Under the pieces are notes generated by a model. That model saw only the letters and a program-made list of their open reading frames with translations, searched no databases and had not been told where the DNA came from. A stretch of 64,000 bases of DNA from assembly GCF_965213555.1 (NCBI RefSeq), contig NZ_OZ243890.1:1178001-1242000 (forward strand), in the 5' to 3' direction. The translations under genes were made by a program, and so were the position numbers. This stretch comes from Acuticoccus sp965213555 (GTDB taxonomy: Bacteria; Pseudomonadota; Alphaproteobacteria; Rhizobiales; Amorphaceae). Each line of letters opens with the position of its first letter. Positions within the stretch are counted from its first letter, which is position 1. This document shows positions 55,275 through 63,387 of this stretch, in pieces.

Positions 55275-56266
55275 GCCGCCCTCACCCGGTCGACCTCCCA
55301 GCAGGCCGAGAGGTGGCCTGGGGCGGGCTCGAAGAACGGTGGATGCTCGTGGCGGCAGCGCTCGACCGCGAAGGTGCAGCGCGGCGCGAACGGACAGCCC
55401 TGGATCGGCTCGATGAGGACCGGCACCATGCCCGGGATCTCCTCGAGCCGCACGCGCCGGTTGGACGCCTCGGCATCGAGGTCCAGCCGAGGGATCGCGT
55501 TCATCAACCCTCGCGTGTAGGGGTGCGACGGGTTCTCGAACAGCTCTTCGACCGGCGCCTCCTCCACCTTCCTGCCGGCATACATGACGACGACGCGCTG
55601 CGCGGTCTCGGCGACGACGCCGAGGTCGTGCGTGATCATCACGATGGCAGCGTCGATCTTCGTCTTGAGCTCGAGCATGAGGTCGAGGATCTGCGCCTGG
55701 ATCGTCACGTCGAGCGCCGTCGTCGGCTCGTCGGCGATGAGGACCTTCGGGTCGCACGACAGCGCGATGGCGATCATCACTCGTTGGCGCATTCCGCCGG
55801 AAAGTTGGTGCGGATATTCCCTCAACCGACGCTCGGGATCGGCGATGCCCACGAGCTCCAGCATGTCCCGCGCGCGCCCCATCGCGTCGGCGCGCGAGCC
55901 GCCCCTGTGACGCATCACGTTCTCGGCGATCTGGGTGCCGATGGTGAGCACGGGGTTGAGGCTCGTCATCGGCTCCTGAAAGATCATCGAGATCTCGTTG
56001 CCGCGGATCTGACGCATCTCCTCCTCGCTGAGGGTCGTCAGCTCGCGGCCGGCGAAGCGGATCGACCCCGCCACGATCCGTCCCGTCTCGGCCTGGATGA
56101 GCCGCAGCACCGACAGCGCCGTCACGGACTTGCCGCAGCCCGACTCGCCCACCACGGCGAGCGTCTCGCCGACGCCGACGTCGAAGGAGAGGCCGTCCAC
56201 CGCGCGCACCACGCCGTCGAGCGTGAAGAAATACGTCCTGAGGTCGCGGACGGACAGGACGCTCAA
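55271..56266 (-). CDS. Oligopeptide/dipeptide ABC transporter ATP-binding protein (DppD/OppD type)
   Basis: 331 residues from TTG 56266 (LSVLSVRDLRTYFFTLDGVV); the TTG overlaps the upstream permease stop as TTGA, which decides the start. Walker A GESGCGKSV, Q-loop QEPMTSLNPVL, signature HQLSGGMRQRVMIAIALS, Walker B VLIADEPTTALDVT, and the cysteine-containing tail PFAPRCTFAVERC. Partner ATPase of DppF-like 54213-55274. Confidence 0.9.
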   Translation of the reverse strand: MSVLSVRDLRTYFFTLDGVVRAVDGLSFDVGVGETLAVVGESGCGKSVTALSVLRLIQAETGRIVAGSIRFAGRELTTLSEEEMRQIRGNEISMIFQEPMTSLNPVLTIGTQIAENVMRHRGGSRADAMGRARDMLELVGIADPERRLREYPHQLSGGMRQRVMIAIALSCDPKVLIADEPTTALDVTIQAQILDLMLELKTKIDAAIVMITHDLGVVAETAQRVVVMYAGRKVEEAPVEELFENPSHPYTRGLMNAIPRLDLDAEASNRRVRLEEIPGMVPVLIEPIQGCPFAPRCTFAVERCRHEHPPFFEPAPGHLSACWEVDRVRAA

Positions 56267-57138
56267 AGCCGCCTCGCGAGACGCGGGTCGAGCCGGTCGC
56301 GCAGCCCGTCGCCGAGGAGGTTCACCGCGAGGATGGTGACGGTGAGGAAGGCGCCTGGGATCAGGATGCTCCACGGCGCGATCTGGAAGAAGGAGCGGCC
56401 CTGGGAGATGATGTTGCCCCAGCTTGGGATCTCCGGCGGCACGCCGGCGCCGAGGAAGCTGAGCGAGGCCTCCACGAGCATCGCCGACGCGCACACGTAG
56501 CTCGCCTGCACGATGATCGGCGCCATCGTGTTGGGCAGGATGTGGCGGAACAGGAGCCTCGGCCCCTTCGTGCCGCCGGCGATGGCGCTCTCCACGTAGG
56601 GCTGCTCGCGGATCGACAGCACCACGGACCGGACCAGTCGCACGATGCGCGGCACCTCGGGGATCACGATGGCGACCATGACGATCCTGAGGCCCGGCTG
56701 GGTCAGCGTGATGAGCGCGATGGCGAGCAGGATCGACGGGATCGCCATGATGCCGTCCATCACCCGCATGACGACCGCGTCCACCGGACGGAAGTAGCCA
56801 CAGACGAGGCCGACGACGAGGCCGATCGCGGTGGCCGCGAGGGCGACGACGATGCCGACGGTGAGCGAGACTCGCGCGCCATAGATCGTGCGCGAGTAGA
56901 CGTCGCGCCCGTACTGGTCGGTGCCGAACCAGACCTCGGCGGACGGCGGGCGCAGGCGGTCGATGGGGGACATGGCGAGCGGGTCGCCCGCGATGAGCGG
57001 CGCGAAGACCGCCATCAGGACGAGGACGCCGAGGATGGAGGCGCCGACCGCGATGGTCGGGTTGCGTCGGACCGCGGTCCAGGCCGGGCTCCTGCGCCGC
57101 GGAGGGACCGCCTCGATGCCAGCTGCGACCGTGCTCAT
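56263..57138 (-). CDS. Oligopeptide/dipeptide ABC transporter permease (DppC type)
   Basis: Inner-membrane permease, 291 residues. N-terminal hydrophilic segment, then TM1 (IAVGASILGVLVLMAVFAPL), the DppC N-domain phrase FGTDQYGRDVYSRTIYGARV, and the ATPase-coupling loop RVMDGIMAIPSILLAIALIT ... IREQPYVESAIAGGTKGPRL. Six membrane helices expected. It pairs with the DppB-like permease, from which it is unusually separated by the M81 peptidase gene. Confidence 0.9.
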   Translation of the reverse strand: MSTVAAGIEAVPPRRRSPAWTAVRRNPTIAVGASILGVLVLMAVFAPLIAGDPLAMSPIDRLRPPSAEVWFGTDQYGRDVYSRTIYGARVSLTVGIVVALAATAIGLVVGLVCGYFRPVDAVVMRVMDGIMAIPSILLAIALITLTQPGLRIVMVAIVIPEVPRIVRLVRSVVLSIREQPYVESAIAGGTKGPRLLFRHILPNTMAPIIVQASYVCASAMLVEASLSFLGAGVPPEIPSWGNIISQGRSFFQIAPWSILIPGAFLTVTILAVNLLGDGLRDRLDPRLARRL

Positions 57139-57166
57139 CGCTCGCAGCCCGTGCGGCGCAGCAAGG

Positions 57167-58651
57167 TCACAGGATCAGTCCTGGCGTCGTCGCCTCGTCG
57201 AGCGGCCAGATCGGGCGGGCGACCCTCGTGTAGGGGACCTTCGTGTAGTCCCGGCTGAGCGGCGCGTCCGTCTCCACGTAGATGATCCGCTCGGCGATGG
57301 GGGCGAACGCTGCCGAGAAGTGGTTCGTCGACTTCACGACGAGGATCTGCTGCGCCATCGGGTCGATGCCGACGTTCAAGAAGAGCTCAGGATGGAAGCC
57401 CTGCGTGCGGCTCTCGATGAGGACGGCGCTCACGTTGCCGATGCGCACGGCGGCGCAGTCGCCGAGCGGCACCTTCGTCGGACCGAAGGTCTGCCAGCAG
57501 TCGCGCTTGAGGCCGGTGACCTCCACCGTCGCGTCCACGGGGACGCCGGAGCGCGGCCCGATCTTGCCGCCGAAGCGCAGGGGGAAGCGCGTCCCCTCCC
57601 CCGCGTCGAAGCACAGGTCGACGGCAATCGGGTCCCAGATCGGCCCGACGGCGGCGACCGCGTCCGCCTCGATGAGCGCGCGCAGGATCGTGGTGTTGTC
57701 GCTGGGCGCGCCGCCGCCGGCGTTGTCGGCGGGCTCGGCGAGGACCACGGGCCCCTTCGGGCTCGCCATCGCCTCGCGGATGGCGTCGGCGACGCTGAGG
57801 AACTGCGGCATCGTCCGCCCGCGCATGGCGACGAACTCCTCGCCGAGGCTGGTCGCGAGGCTGTCCGCCTTCGCCTTGTCGCCGTCCGCGACGACGAGGA
57901 TGCGGCCTGACAGCTCGGGCACGTCCGCGTAGGGGAAGCAGTGCACCGCCGACACCGAGAGGATGCCGTCCCTCCCCTCGAGGCCCTTCATCTTGTCGAC
58001 GAAGGCCCGCATCACCGGGAGCTGCGTCGGGTAGCTCGAGATCTGCCGGCAGTCGTACAGCGACATCACCGGCCGGACCTCGCCGCGCACCGTGCGCAGG
58101 ACGAGGTCGAGAAGCTCCTCGGCGCGCTCGACCACGTCGGTGTGCGGGAACTCCTTGTAGCAGACGATGATGTCGGCCGCCGCGACGCGCTTCGTCGTCA
58201 TGTGGCAGTGCGGGTCGAGCTCGACGCCGATGACGCGGTCCGGCCCGACGATCTCGCGCGCCCGCTCGACGATGTCGCCCTCCACGTCGTCCTCGCCGGT
58301 CGCGACCATCGCGCCGTGAAGGCCGAGGAGGACGGCGTCGACGGGCATCGCGTCGCGCAGCTGGCCGAGCACCTCGTCGCGCATCGCCTCGTAGTCCGCC
58401 TGGTTGACGGTCCCGGCCGGGCTCGCCGCGAAGCAGCTCCCCTCCACCAAGGTGAACCCGTCGGCCTCGGCGCGGCGTCGCGCCACGAACAGCGGCGCCG
58501 TGCACATGCGCGGCGCGTCCGCGGGGTGCTCGCCCGGCCGCAGCCAGACCCCCTCCTTGAAGGCGCGCAGGCTGGTGGGCAGCGGCGAGAACGTGTTCGT
58601 CTCGGTCCCGATCGTGGCGGAGAAGATGCGCACGGGCTCAGCCCTCGCCAA
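57167..58651 (-). CDS. M81 family metallopeptidase (MlrC-like)
   Basis: 494 residues related to MlrC, the zinc peptidase that finishes breakdown of linearised microcystin. The N-domain FSATIGTETNTFSPLPTSL is the family entry; LDPHCHMTTKRVAAADI and KEFPHTDVVERAEEL carry the likely metal-binding His/Asp residues, and AEPADNAGGGAPSDNTTILR the conserved middle motif. No signal peptide. Homologues are often found in Dpp-type transporter clusters. It sits between the two permease genes (50-base gap after DppB, 28 before DppC). Confidence 0.87.
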   Translation of the reverse strand: MARAEPVRIFSATIGTETNTFSPLPTSLRAFKEGVWLRPGEHPADAPRMCTAPLFVARRRAEADGFTLVEGSCFAASPAGTVNQADYEAMRDEVLGQLRDAMPVDAVLLGLHGAMVATGEDDVEGDIVERAREIVGPDRVIGVELDPHCHMTTKRVAAADIIVCYKEFPHTDVVERAEELLDLVLRTVRGEVRPVMSLYDCRQISSYPTQLPVMRAFVDKMKGLEGRDGILSVSAVHCFPYADVPELSGRILVVADGDKAKADSLATSLGEEFVAMRGRTMPQFLSVADAIREAMASPKGPVVLAEPADNAGGGAPSDNTTILRALIEADAVAAVGPIWDPIAVDLCFDAGEGTRFPLRFGGKIGPRSGVPVDATVEVTGLKRDCWQTFGPTKVPLGDCAAVRIGNVSAVLIESRTQGFHPELFLNVGIDPMAQQILVVKSTNHFSAAFAPIAERIIYVETDAPLSRDYTKVPYTRVARPIWPLDEATTPGLIL

Positions 58652-58701
58652 GGAGGCGGACGGTGCCGCCGGGGGTGGTTCGCGAACGGCTCATGGGCGC
58701 C

Positions 58702-59643
58702 TCAGTGGCGGATGCGGGGGTCGAGGAAGGCATAGGAGAGGTCGATCAGGAGGTTGATCATGACGTTGGTCGCCGCGAACACCAGGATGAGGCCCTGGAC
58801 GATGGGGTAGTCCCGCTTCAGGACGGCATCCACCGTGAGCCGCCCGAGCCCTGGGATGTTGAACACGGTCTCGGTGATGACGACGCCCGAGATGAGCAGC
58901 GTGATCCCGATCCCGATCACGGTGACGATGGGGATCGAGGCGTTCTTCAGGGCGTGGAGCAGGAGGACGCGCGAGGTGGCGAGCCCCTTGGCGTTCGCGG
59001 TGCGGATGTAGTCCTGCGACAGCACCTCCAGCATGGAGGCGCGCGTGATGCGAGCGAGCAACGCGATGTAGGTCATCCCGAGCGCGACCGCGGGCAGGAT
59101 GAGGCTTCTGACGCTCGGCCACAGCCCGTCGGACAGCGGCTTGTAGCCTTGCACGGGAAGCCAGCGCAGCTCGATGGAGAAGACGTACATGAGCATGTAG
59201 CCGGCGAGGAACACGGGCACGGCGAAGCCGAACACCGAGAACACCATGACGACCCGGTCCACGATCGTGCGGGCCTTCCAGGCCGCGATCACCCCCATGG
59301 GGATCGCGAAGGTGATCGCGACGAGGAGCGTCGCGGTCATCAGCATCAAGGTCGGCTCGAGGCGCTGGGCGATGAGCGTCGTCACCGGCAGGTTGGAGAA
59401 GATCGACACGCCGAGGTCGCCCGACAGGACGTCGCCGATCCACAGCACGAACTGCTCCCAGATCGGCAGGTCGAGGCCGAGCCGGCCGCGGATCGCCTCG
59501 ATGTCGGCGAGCGTCGCGTCGTCGCCCGCGATGAGCGCCGCAGGATCGCCGGGCGCGAGGCGCAGGAGCATGAACACGAAGATCGCGACGACCGACATCA
59601 CCGGGATGGTGCTGAGCAGTCGTCGCAGGATGTAGGCGGTCAT
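58702..59643 (-). CDS. Oligopeptide/dipeptide ABC transporter permease (DppB type)
   Basis: 313 residues, six membrane helices. The start MTAYILRRLLSTIPVMSVVA and the phrase LAPGDPAALIAGDDATLADI with GLDLPIWEQFVLWIGDVLSG are typical of DppB. The coupling loop SQDYIRTANAKGLATSRVLL HALKN-type (split here for length) contacts the ATPases. It follows the substrate-binding protein gene after 139 bases. Confidence 0.9.
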   Translation of the reverse strand: MTAYILRRLLSTIPVMSVVAIFVFMLLRLAPGDPAALIAGDDATLADIEAIRGRLGLDLPIWEQFVLWIGDVLSGDLGVSIFSNLPVTTLIAQRLEPTLMLMTATLLVAITFAIPMGVIAAWKARTIVDRVVMVFSVFGFAVPVFLAGYMLMYVFSIELRWLPVQGYKPLSDGLWPSVRSLILPAVALGMTYIALLARITRASMLEVLSQDYIRTANAKGLATSRVLLLHALKNASIPIVTVIGIGITLLISGVVITETVFNIPGLGRLTVDAVLKRDYPIVQGLILVFAATNVMINLLIDLSYAFLDPRIRH

Positions 59644-59782
59644 GCGTGGCCCCTCGACACCGTCGGTGCGCCCGCAGCACCGCGCGACGCAGGAACGTCA
59701 CCACGCTTCGACGGCGTCCGGACGTTCCGCGAGCGATGGTTGCCGGACCCGCGCGTCACGGCGCGGGCCCGACGAGCCCGGC

Positions 59783-61387
59783 TCAGTCGTCCACCTTCTC
59801 GATGTTCCACAACACGGTCAGGCCCGTGACGGGGACGATGCCGTCGATCTGGTCAGAGCGGTACGCCAGCGGCTGCGTCCACTGCCCGAAGCTGATGTAG
59901 GGGACGACCTCGGTCGCGCGCTGCTGGATGGACTTCGCCACCTCCTTGCGCTCCTCCTCGGTCTGCGCGAACGCGAAGTCCTGGCGCAGGGACTCGAGCT
60001 CCTCGTCGCATGGCCAGCCGACGTTCGCGGTCTCGCAGCTCGCCCCGAGCCAGGTGTTGAGCGCCGGGTTGAGCGCCGTGGTGCCCGACGAGGTGGTGAC
60101 GAAGATGTTCCAGCCCCCGTCCTCCGGCTTCTCGCGGTTCGACCGCCGCGCGACCACCGACCCCCAGTCGATGGAGACGGCGTTCACGTTGAGCCCGGCC
60201 TCGCGCATGGCGTTGAGCAGCACCTGGGCGGCGGGGGTGATGGTGTGGTGGTCGGTCGCGGCGAGCACGGTGATCGGCTCGTCGTTGTAGCCGGCCGCCT
60301 TCATCATCTCGTACGCCTTCTTCGGATCGTAGTCCGAGATCGTCTCAGCGTTCGTCGTGTCCTCGTAGGTGGTGCCGCAGGTGATGTAGCTGTAGCAGGT
60401 CCGATAATACTGCGGATCGCCGACCACCGTGCGCAGGAAGTCCTCCTGGTTGACGAGGTGGTAGAGCGCGCGACGCATCTCAGGGTTGTCGAACGGCGGA
60501 TGCAGGTGGTTGATGCGGATCGTCCCCCACGTGCTGTCGACGACGCCGGTGCGGATCACCTCGACGTCGGGCGTCGCTTCGAGGATCGGCACGAAGTCGA
60601 CGGCCGGCTGCTCCAGGAGGTCGATCTCGCCGGCGGTGAGCGCCTGCATCTTGGTCTGCGAATCCTCGATCCAGACGAGCTCGATGCGGTCGACCTTGGG
60701 CTCCTTGCCCCCGGCCAGCCCGGACGGCGGCTCGTCGCGCGGGACGTAGTCCTCGTTCTTCGCGTAGACGGTGACGCTGCCGGGGACCCACTCCTCCTTC
60801 ACCATCTTGAAGGGACCCGAGCCGATCGCCTCGGTGACTTGCTGGTCGCCCGGCGTCGCGGCGTCCTCCTCGCGCATGATGATCGGGACCATCGTGCCGG
60901 CCTTGCCGAGCGTGTCGGGGACGAGGCCGTACGGCTCCGATAGCGTCATGGTGAACGTCTTGTCGTCCTGCGCCTCGAGGCTGTCCACGAAGGCGAACAT
61001 GGCGCGGCCAGCCTGGTCCGCCGCGCCCCAGCGCTGGAGCGAGGCGATGACGTCGGCGGTGGTCACGTCCGACCCATCGTGGAAGCGCAAGCCGTCGCGC
61101 AGGGTGAACGTGTGGACGAGGCCGTCGTCGCTCACGACGTAATCATCGACCATCTGGGGCTGCGGCACCCCGTCCGCGTCGACGCCGAACAACGTGTCGT
61201 AGATCAGCATCCCGTGGATGCCGGCGATGGTCTGCGTGGTCCAGTGCGGATCGAGCACCCTGACGTCGGCGTGCATCGTGGCACGCAGCGTGGACGGGTC
61301 CTCGCCCTGCGCCGCCGCCGGAGCGGCCAGCCAGTACCCGGACGACAAGCACAGGACCGACATAAAGATCGAGTGGATCTTCGTCAC
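59783..61387 (-). CDS. ABC transporter substrate-binding protein, SBP family 5 (peptide/nickel/opine type)
   Basis: Periplasmic binding protein of 534 residues, first gene of the operon. GTG 61387 (VTKIHSIFMSVLCLSSGYWL, cleavage near APAAAQ-G) is supported by gaggag just upstream. DVRVLDPHWTTQTIAGIHGM, FTLRDGLRFHDGSDVTTADV and INHLHPPFDNPEMRRALYHL are the SBP_bac_5 landmarks. Binds a peptide-like or similarly sized ligand for the permease pair. The open frame reaches 61558, but the extension would precede the signal peptide. Confidence 0.9.
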   Translation of the reverse strand: MTKIHSIFMSVLCLSSGYWLAAPAAAQGEDPSTLRATMHADVRVLDPHWTTQTIAGIHGMLIYDTLFGVDADGVPQPQMVDDYVVSDDGLVHTFTLRDGLRFHDGSDVTTADVIASLQRWGAADQAGRAMFAFVDSLEAQDDKTFTMTLSEPYGLVPDTLGKAGTMVPIIMREEDAATPGDQQVTEAIGSGPFKMVKEEWVPGSVTVYAKNEDYVPRDEPPSGLAGGKEPKVDRIELVWIEDSQTKMQALTAGEIDLLEQPAVDFVPILEATPDVEVIRTGVVDSTWGTIRINHLHPPFDNPEMRRALYHLVNQEDFLRTVVGDPQYYRTCYSYITCGTTYEDTTNAETISDYDPKKAYEMMKAAGYNDEPITVLAATDHHTITPAAQVLLNAMREAGLNVNAVSIDWGSVVARRSNREKPEDGGWNIFVTTSSGTTALNPALNTWLGASCETANVGWPCDEELESLRQDFAFAQTEEERKEVAKSIQQRATEVVPYISFGQWTQPLAYRSDQIDGIVPVTGLTVLWNIEKVDD

Positions 61388-61399
61388 CTCGGCTCCTCT

Positions 61400-61411
61400 C
61401 ACAAATTTGTG
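61400..61411. promoter_or_regulatory. 12-bp palindrome just before the binding-protein gene (possible operator)
   Basis: cacaaatttgtg, perfectly symmetrical, 12 bases upstream of GTG 61387 and set in AT-rich sequence unlike its surroundings. Position and symmetry suggest a repressor site. Confidence 0.4.
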
Positions 61412-61596
61412 CAACGACCCGCGAAGCGTATTCGCCGTGCAGCACTGCGCAAGTGCAAATTTCCAGCACCATCGGACAGGCCCGGGGGCACGCGCCGCGG
61501 TGGCTGCGGGGCCGAGGGTCCCAGCAACCCCATCGCGGTGGCGGAGGGCAGGGGGCACGCCGTCGTGGTCTGGACAACATCCGCCCGCCCCTCATA

Positions 61597-61633
61597 ACGT
61601 TGCGCCGGCACAGACGCTGTGCCGGCGCAACGT
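61597..61633. promoter_or_regulatory. 17-bp perfect inverted repeat between divergent transporters
   Basis: acgttgcgccggcacag and its exact complement surround the trinucleotide acg. It lies 94 bases before dctP and about 210 before the ABC binding protein. Could be an operator for a dimeric regulator or a transcript hairpin; no T-run follows on either strand. Confidence 0.55.
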
Positions 61634-61726
61634 CGCCAGCGCTTGCCTCCTGCCGTGCGGGAGACAAGCGGGAACGGCGAACAAGGCTGCCCTGCGCAGG
61701 GGCGGCACCGTGGCATGGAGGGACGG

Positions 61727-62725
61727 ATGGTGTTGTTGAGAAGGATTGCGCCCGTCGCGCTGCTGGCGGTCGCCGGTTTCGTGACGCCGGCCACGGCGGA
61801 CGTGCTGCGGTTCAGCCACACGGACAACCCCGGCGGCTCGCGGCAGGCCGCGGCTGAGCTGTTCGCGCAGAAGGTGGAGGAGTACACCGACGGCCGCCAC
61901 ACCGTCCGCATCTACCCGGCGGGCCAGCTCGCCAACGACCCGAAGGCGGTCGAGCAGCTCCAGCTCGGCGGGCTCGACTTCACGGTCACCGCGACGGGCA
62001 CCTACGCCACGCACCTGCCGACGCTTAACATCACGACGATGCCGTACCTCGTCGACACCTACGAGCAGGGCTGGGAGTTCTACGACAACTCCGAGTGGCT
62101 TCAGGGCGAGTTCGCCAAGCTTCCCGAGAAGGGGATGCGCATCCTCGCGACGTGGGAGGCCGGCTTCCGCTCCTTCACCACGAAGGGCGAGCTTGCCAGC
62201 CCGGCGGAGGCCGAGGGCCACAAGATCCGCGTCTACCCCAACGACATGATCCGCTGGACCATGGAGGCGCTCGGCTTCCAGACCGTCATCCTGCCGATCC
62301 CGGAAGTCTACCTCGGCATCCAGCAGGGCACGGTCTGGGGCCAGGAGAACCCGGTCGACACGATCTACTCGCTGCGCTTCTATGAGGTGGCGCCCCACAT
62401 CACGCTGACGCGGCACATCTACAGCCCGCTCCCGCTGGCGATCGCCGAGTCCACTTGGCAGGAGCTTTCCGAGGAGGATCGGGACGCCATCCAGCGCGCG
62501 GCGGAGGAGGCGGCGCAGTTCAGCCGCGAAACCGTTCGCGCCGCGGTCGACCGCCAGCTCGAGGAGATGGCGTCGAAGGGCGCGACGGTGGCAACACCCG
62601 ACGTCGAGCCGTTCCGCGAGGCTGCGGAGGAGGTCTACGCCAAGGCGCGGGAGGCCTACGGCGAGGACGTCGACAAGGTCCTCGCGGACGTCCAAGCCAT
62701 CCGCGACGCGATGCCATCGAACTGA
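61727..62725 (+). CDS. dctP: TRAP transporter substrate-binding protein DctP
   Basis: Periplasmic solute receptor of 332 residues. ATG 61727 (MVLLRRIAPVALLAVAGFVT, cleavage near ATA-D) has ggaggg four bases upstream; ATG 61715 is in the ribosome site. The DctP signature runs FSHTDNPGGSRQAAAELFAQ, YPAGQLANDPKAVEQLQLGG, and KIRVYPNDMIRWTMEALGFQ with the conserved Arg that binds a carboxylate, so an organic acid is the likely ligand. QENPVDTIYSLRFYEVAPHI is also typical. First gene of a dctPQM set. Confidence 0.9.
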   Translation: MVLLRRIAPVALLAVAGFVTPATADVLRFSHTDNPGGSRQAAAELFAQKVEEYTDGRHTVRIYPAGQLANDPKAVEQLQLGGLDFTVTATGTYATHLPTLNITTMPYLVDTYEQGWEFYDNSEWLQGEFAKLPEKGMRILATWEAGFRSFTTKGELASPAEAEGHKIRVYPNDMIRWTMEALGFQTVILPIPEVYLGIQQGTVWGQENPVDTIYSLRFYEVAPHITLTRHIYSPLPLAIAESTWQELSEEDRDAIQRAAEEAAQFSRETVRAAVDRQLEEMASKGATVATPDVEPFREAAEEVYAKAREAYGEDVDKVLADVQAIRDAMPSN

Positions 62726-62844
62726 TGCCACCGCGCTGACGGCGTCCGGGCCTCCTCCTCGCGGGGCCCGTCGGGCGGTCGGCAACGGGCGTCATCGGAG
62801 GGTGCGCCGCTGCCGCGTCCTCCCCCACACGTCGCGAAGGTCGG

Positions 62845-63387
62845 ATGGACCACAGGCTCGCTTACCCGCGCGTGCTTCGCGCCCTCAGCACGATTCTTGA
62901 TGTCGTGCTTGCGGTGCTCGGGCTCGGCATCTGCGTCCTCACCTTCGCCAACGCGGCGCTGAGGGGCTTCGCGGGCTTCGACCTCGCCTGGTCGCTCGAG
63001 GTGATCGGGTTCATGCTGCTGTGGGCGACCTTCATCGGAGCGGCGTGCGCGATGGCGCGCGGCGCCCACATGCGGGTGACGGAGATCGTGGCCGCGCTCG
63101 TTCCTGCCGCTCTGCAGCGGCCCCTCGCGCTCCTCATCGACGTCGCGGTTGCGGCGCTCCTCCTCGCGCTCACCGTCTACGGTGCCGACATCGCCCTGGC
63201 GACGTGGGCGCAACGGAGCACGGTGCTCTACTACCCCATCGGCCTCGGCTACCTCTCCATGCCGGTCGGCATGGCGCTCTGCCTCGTATTCCACCTCGCC
63301 AACGCCATCATCGACGCAACCTCACGCGGCGCGGCGGCAAGCGACCTCACCCCGGCGGACGAGGAGACCCGGGAAGGGGTCGGATGA
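62845..63387 (+). CDS. dctQ: TRAP transporter small permease DctQ
   Basis: 180 residues, four membrane helices (about 18-40, 52-72, 92-115, 132-152). SLEVIGFMLLWATFIGAACA and ARGAHMRVTEIV are the DctQ landmarks. Starts 119 bases after dctP and overlaps dctM by 4 nt. It forms the membrane complex with DctM. Confidence 0.87.
   Translation: MDHRLAYPRVLRALSTILDVVLAVLGLGICVLTFANAALRGFAGFDLAWSLEVIGFMLLWATFIGAACAMARGAHMRVTEIVAALVPAALQRPLALLIDVAVAALLLALTVYGADIALATWAQRSTVLYYPIGLGYLSMPVGMALCLVFHLANAIIDATSRGAAASDLTPADEETREGVG

Noticed and set aside
61597..61633. Reading the 17-bp inverted repeat as a Rho-independent terminator
   Set aside because: No T-run on either side, and it lies between divergent starts, not after a gene.
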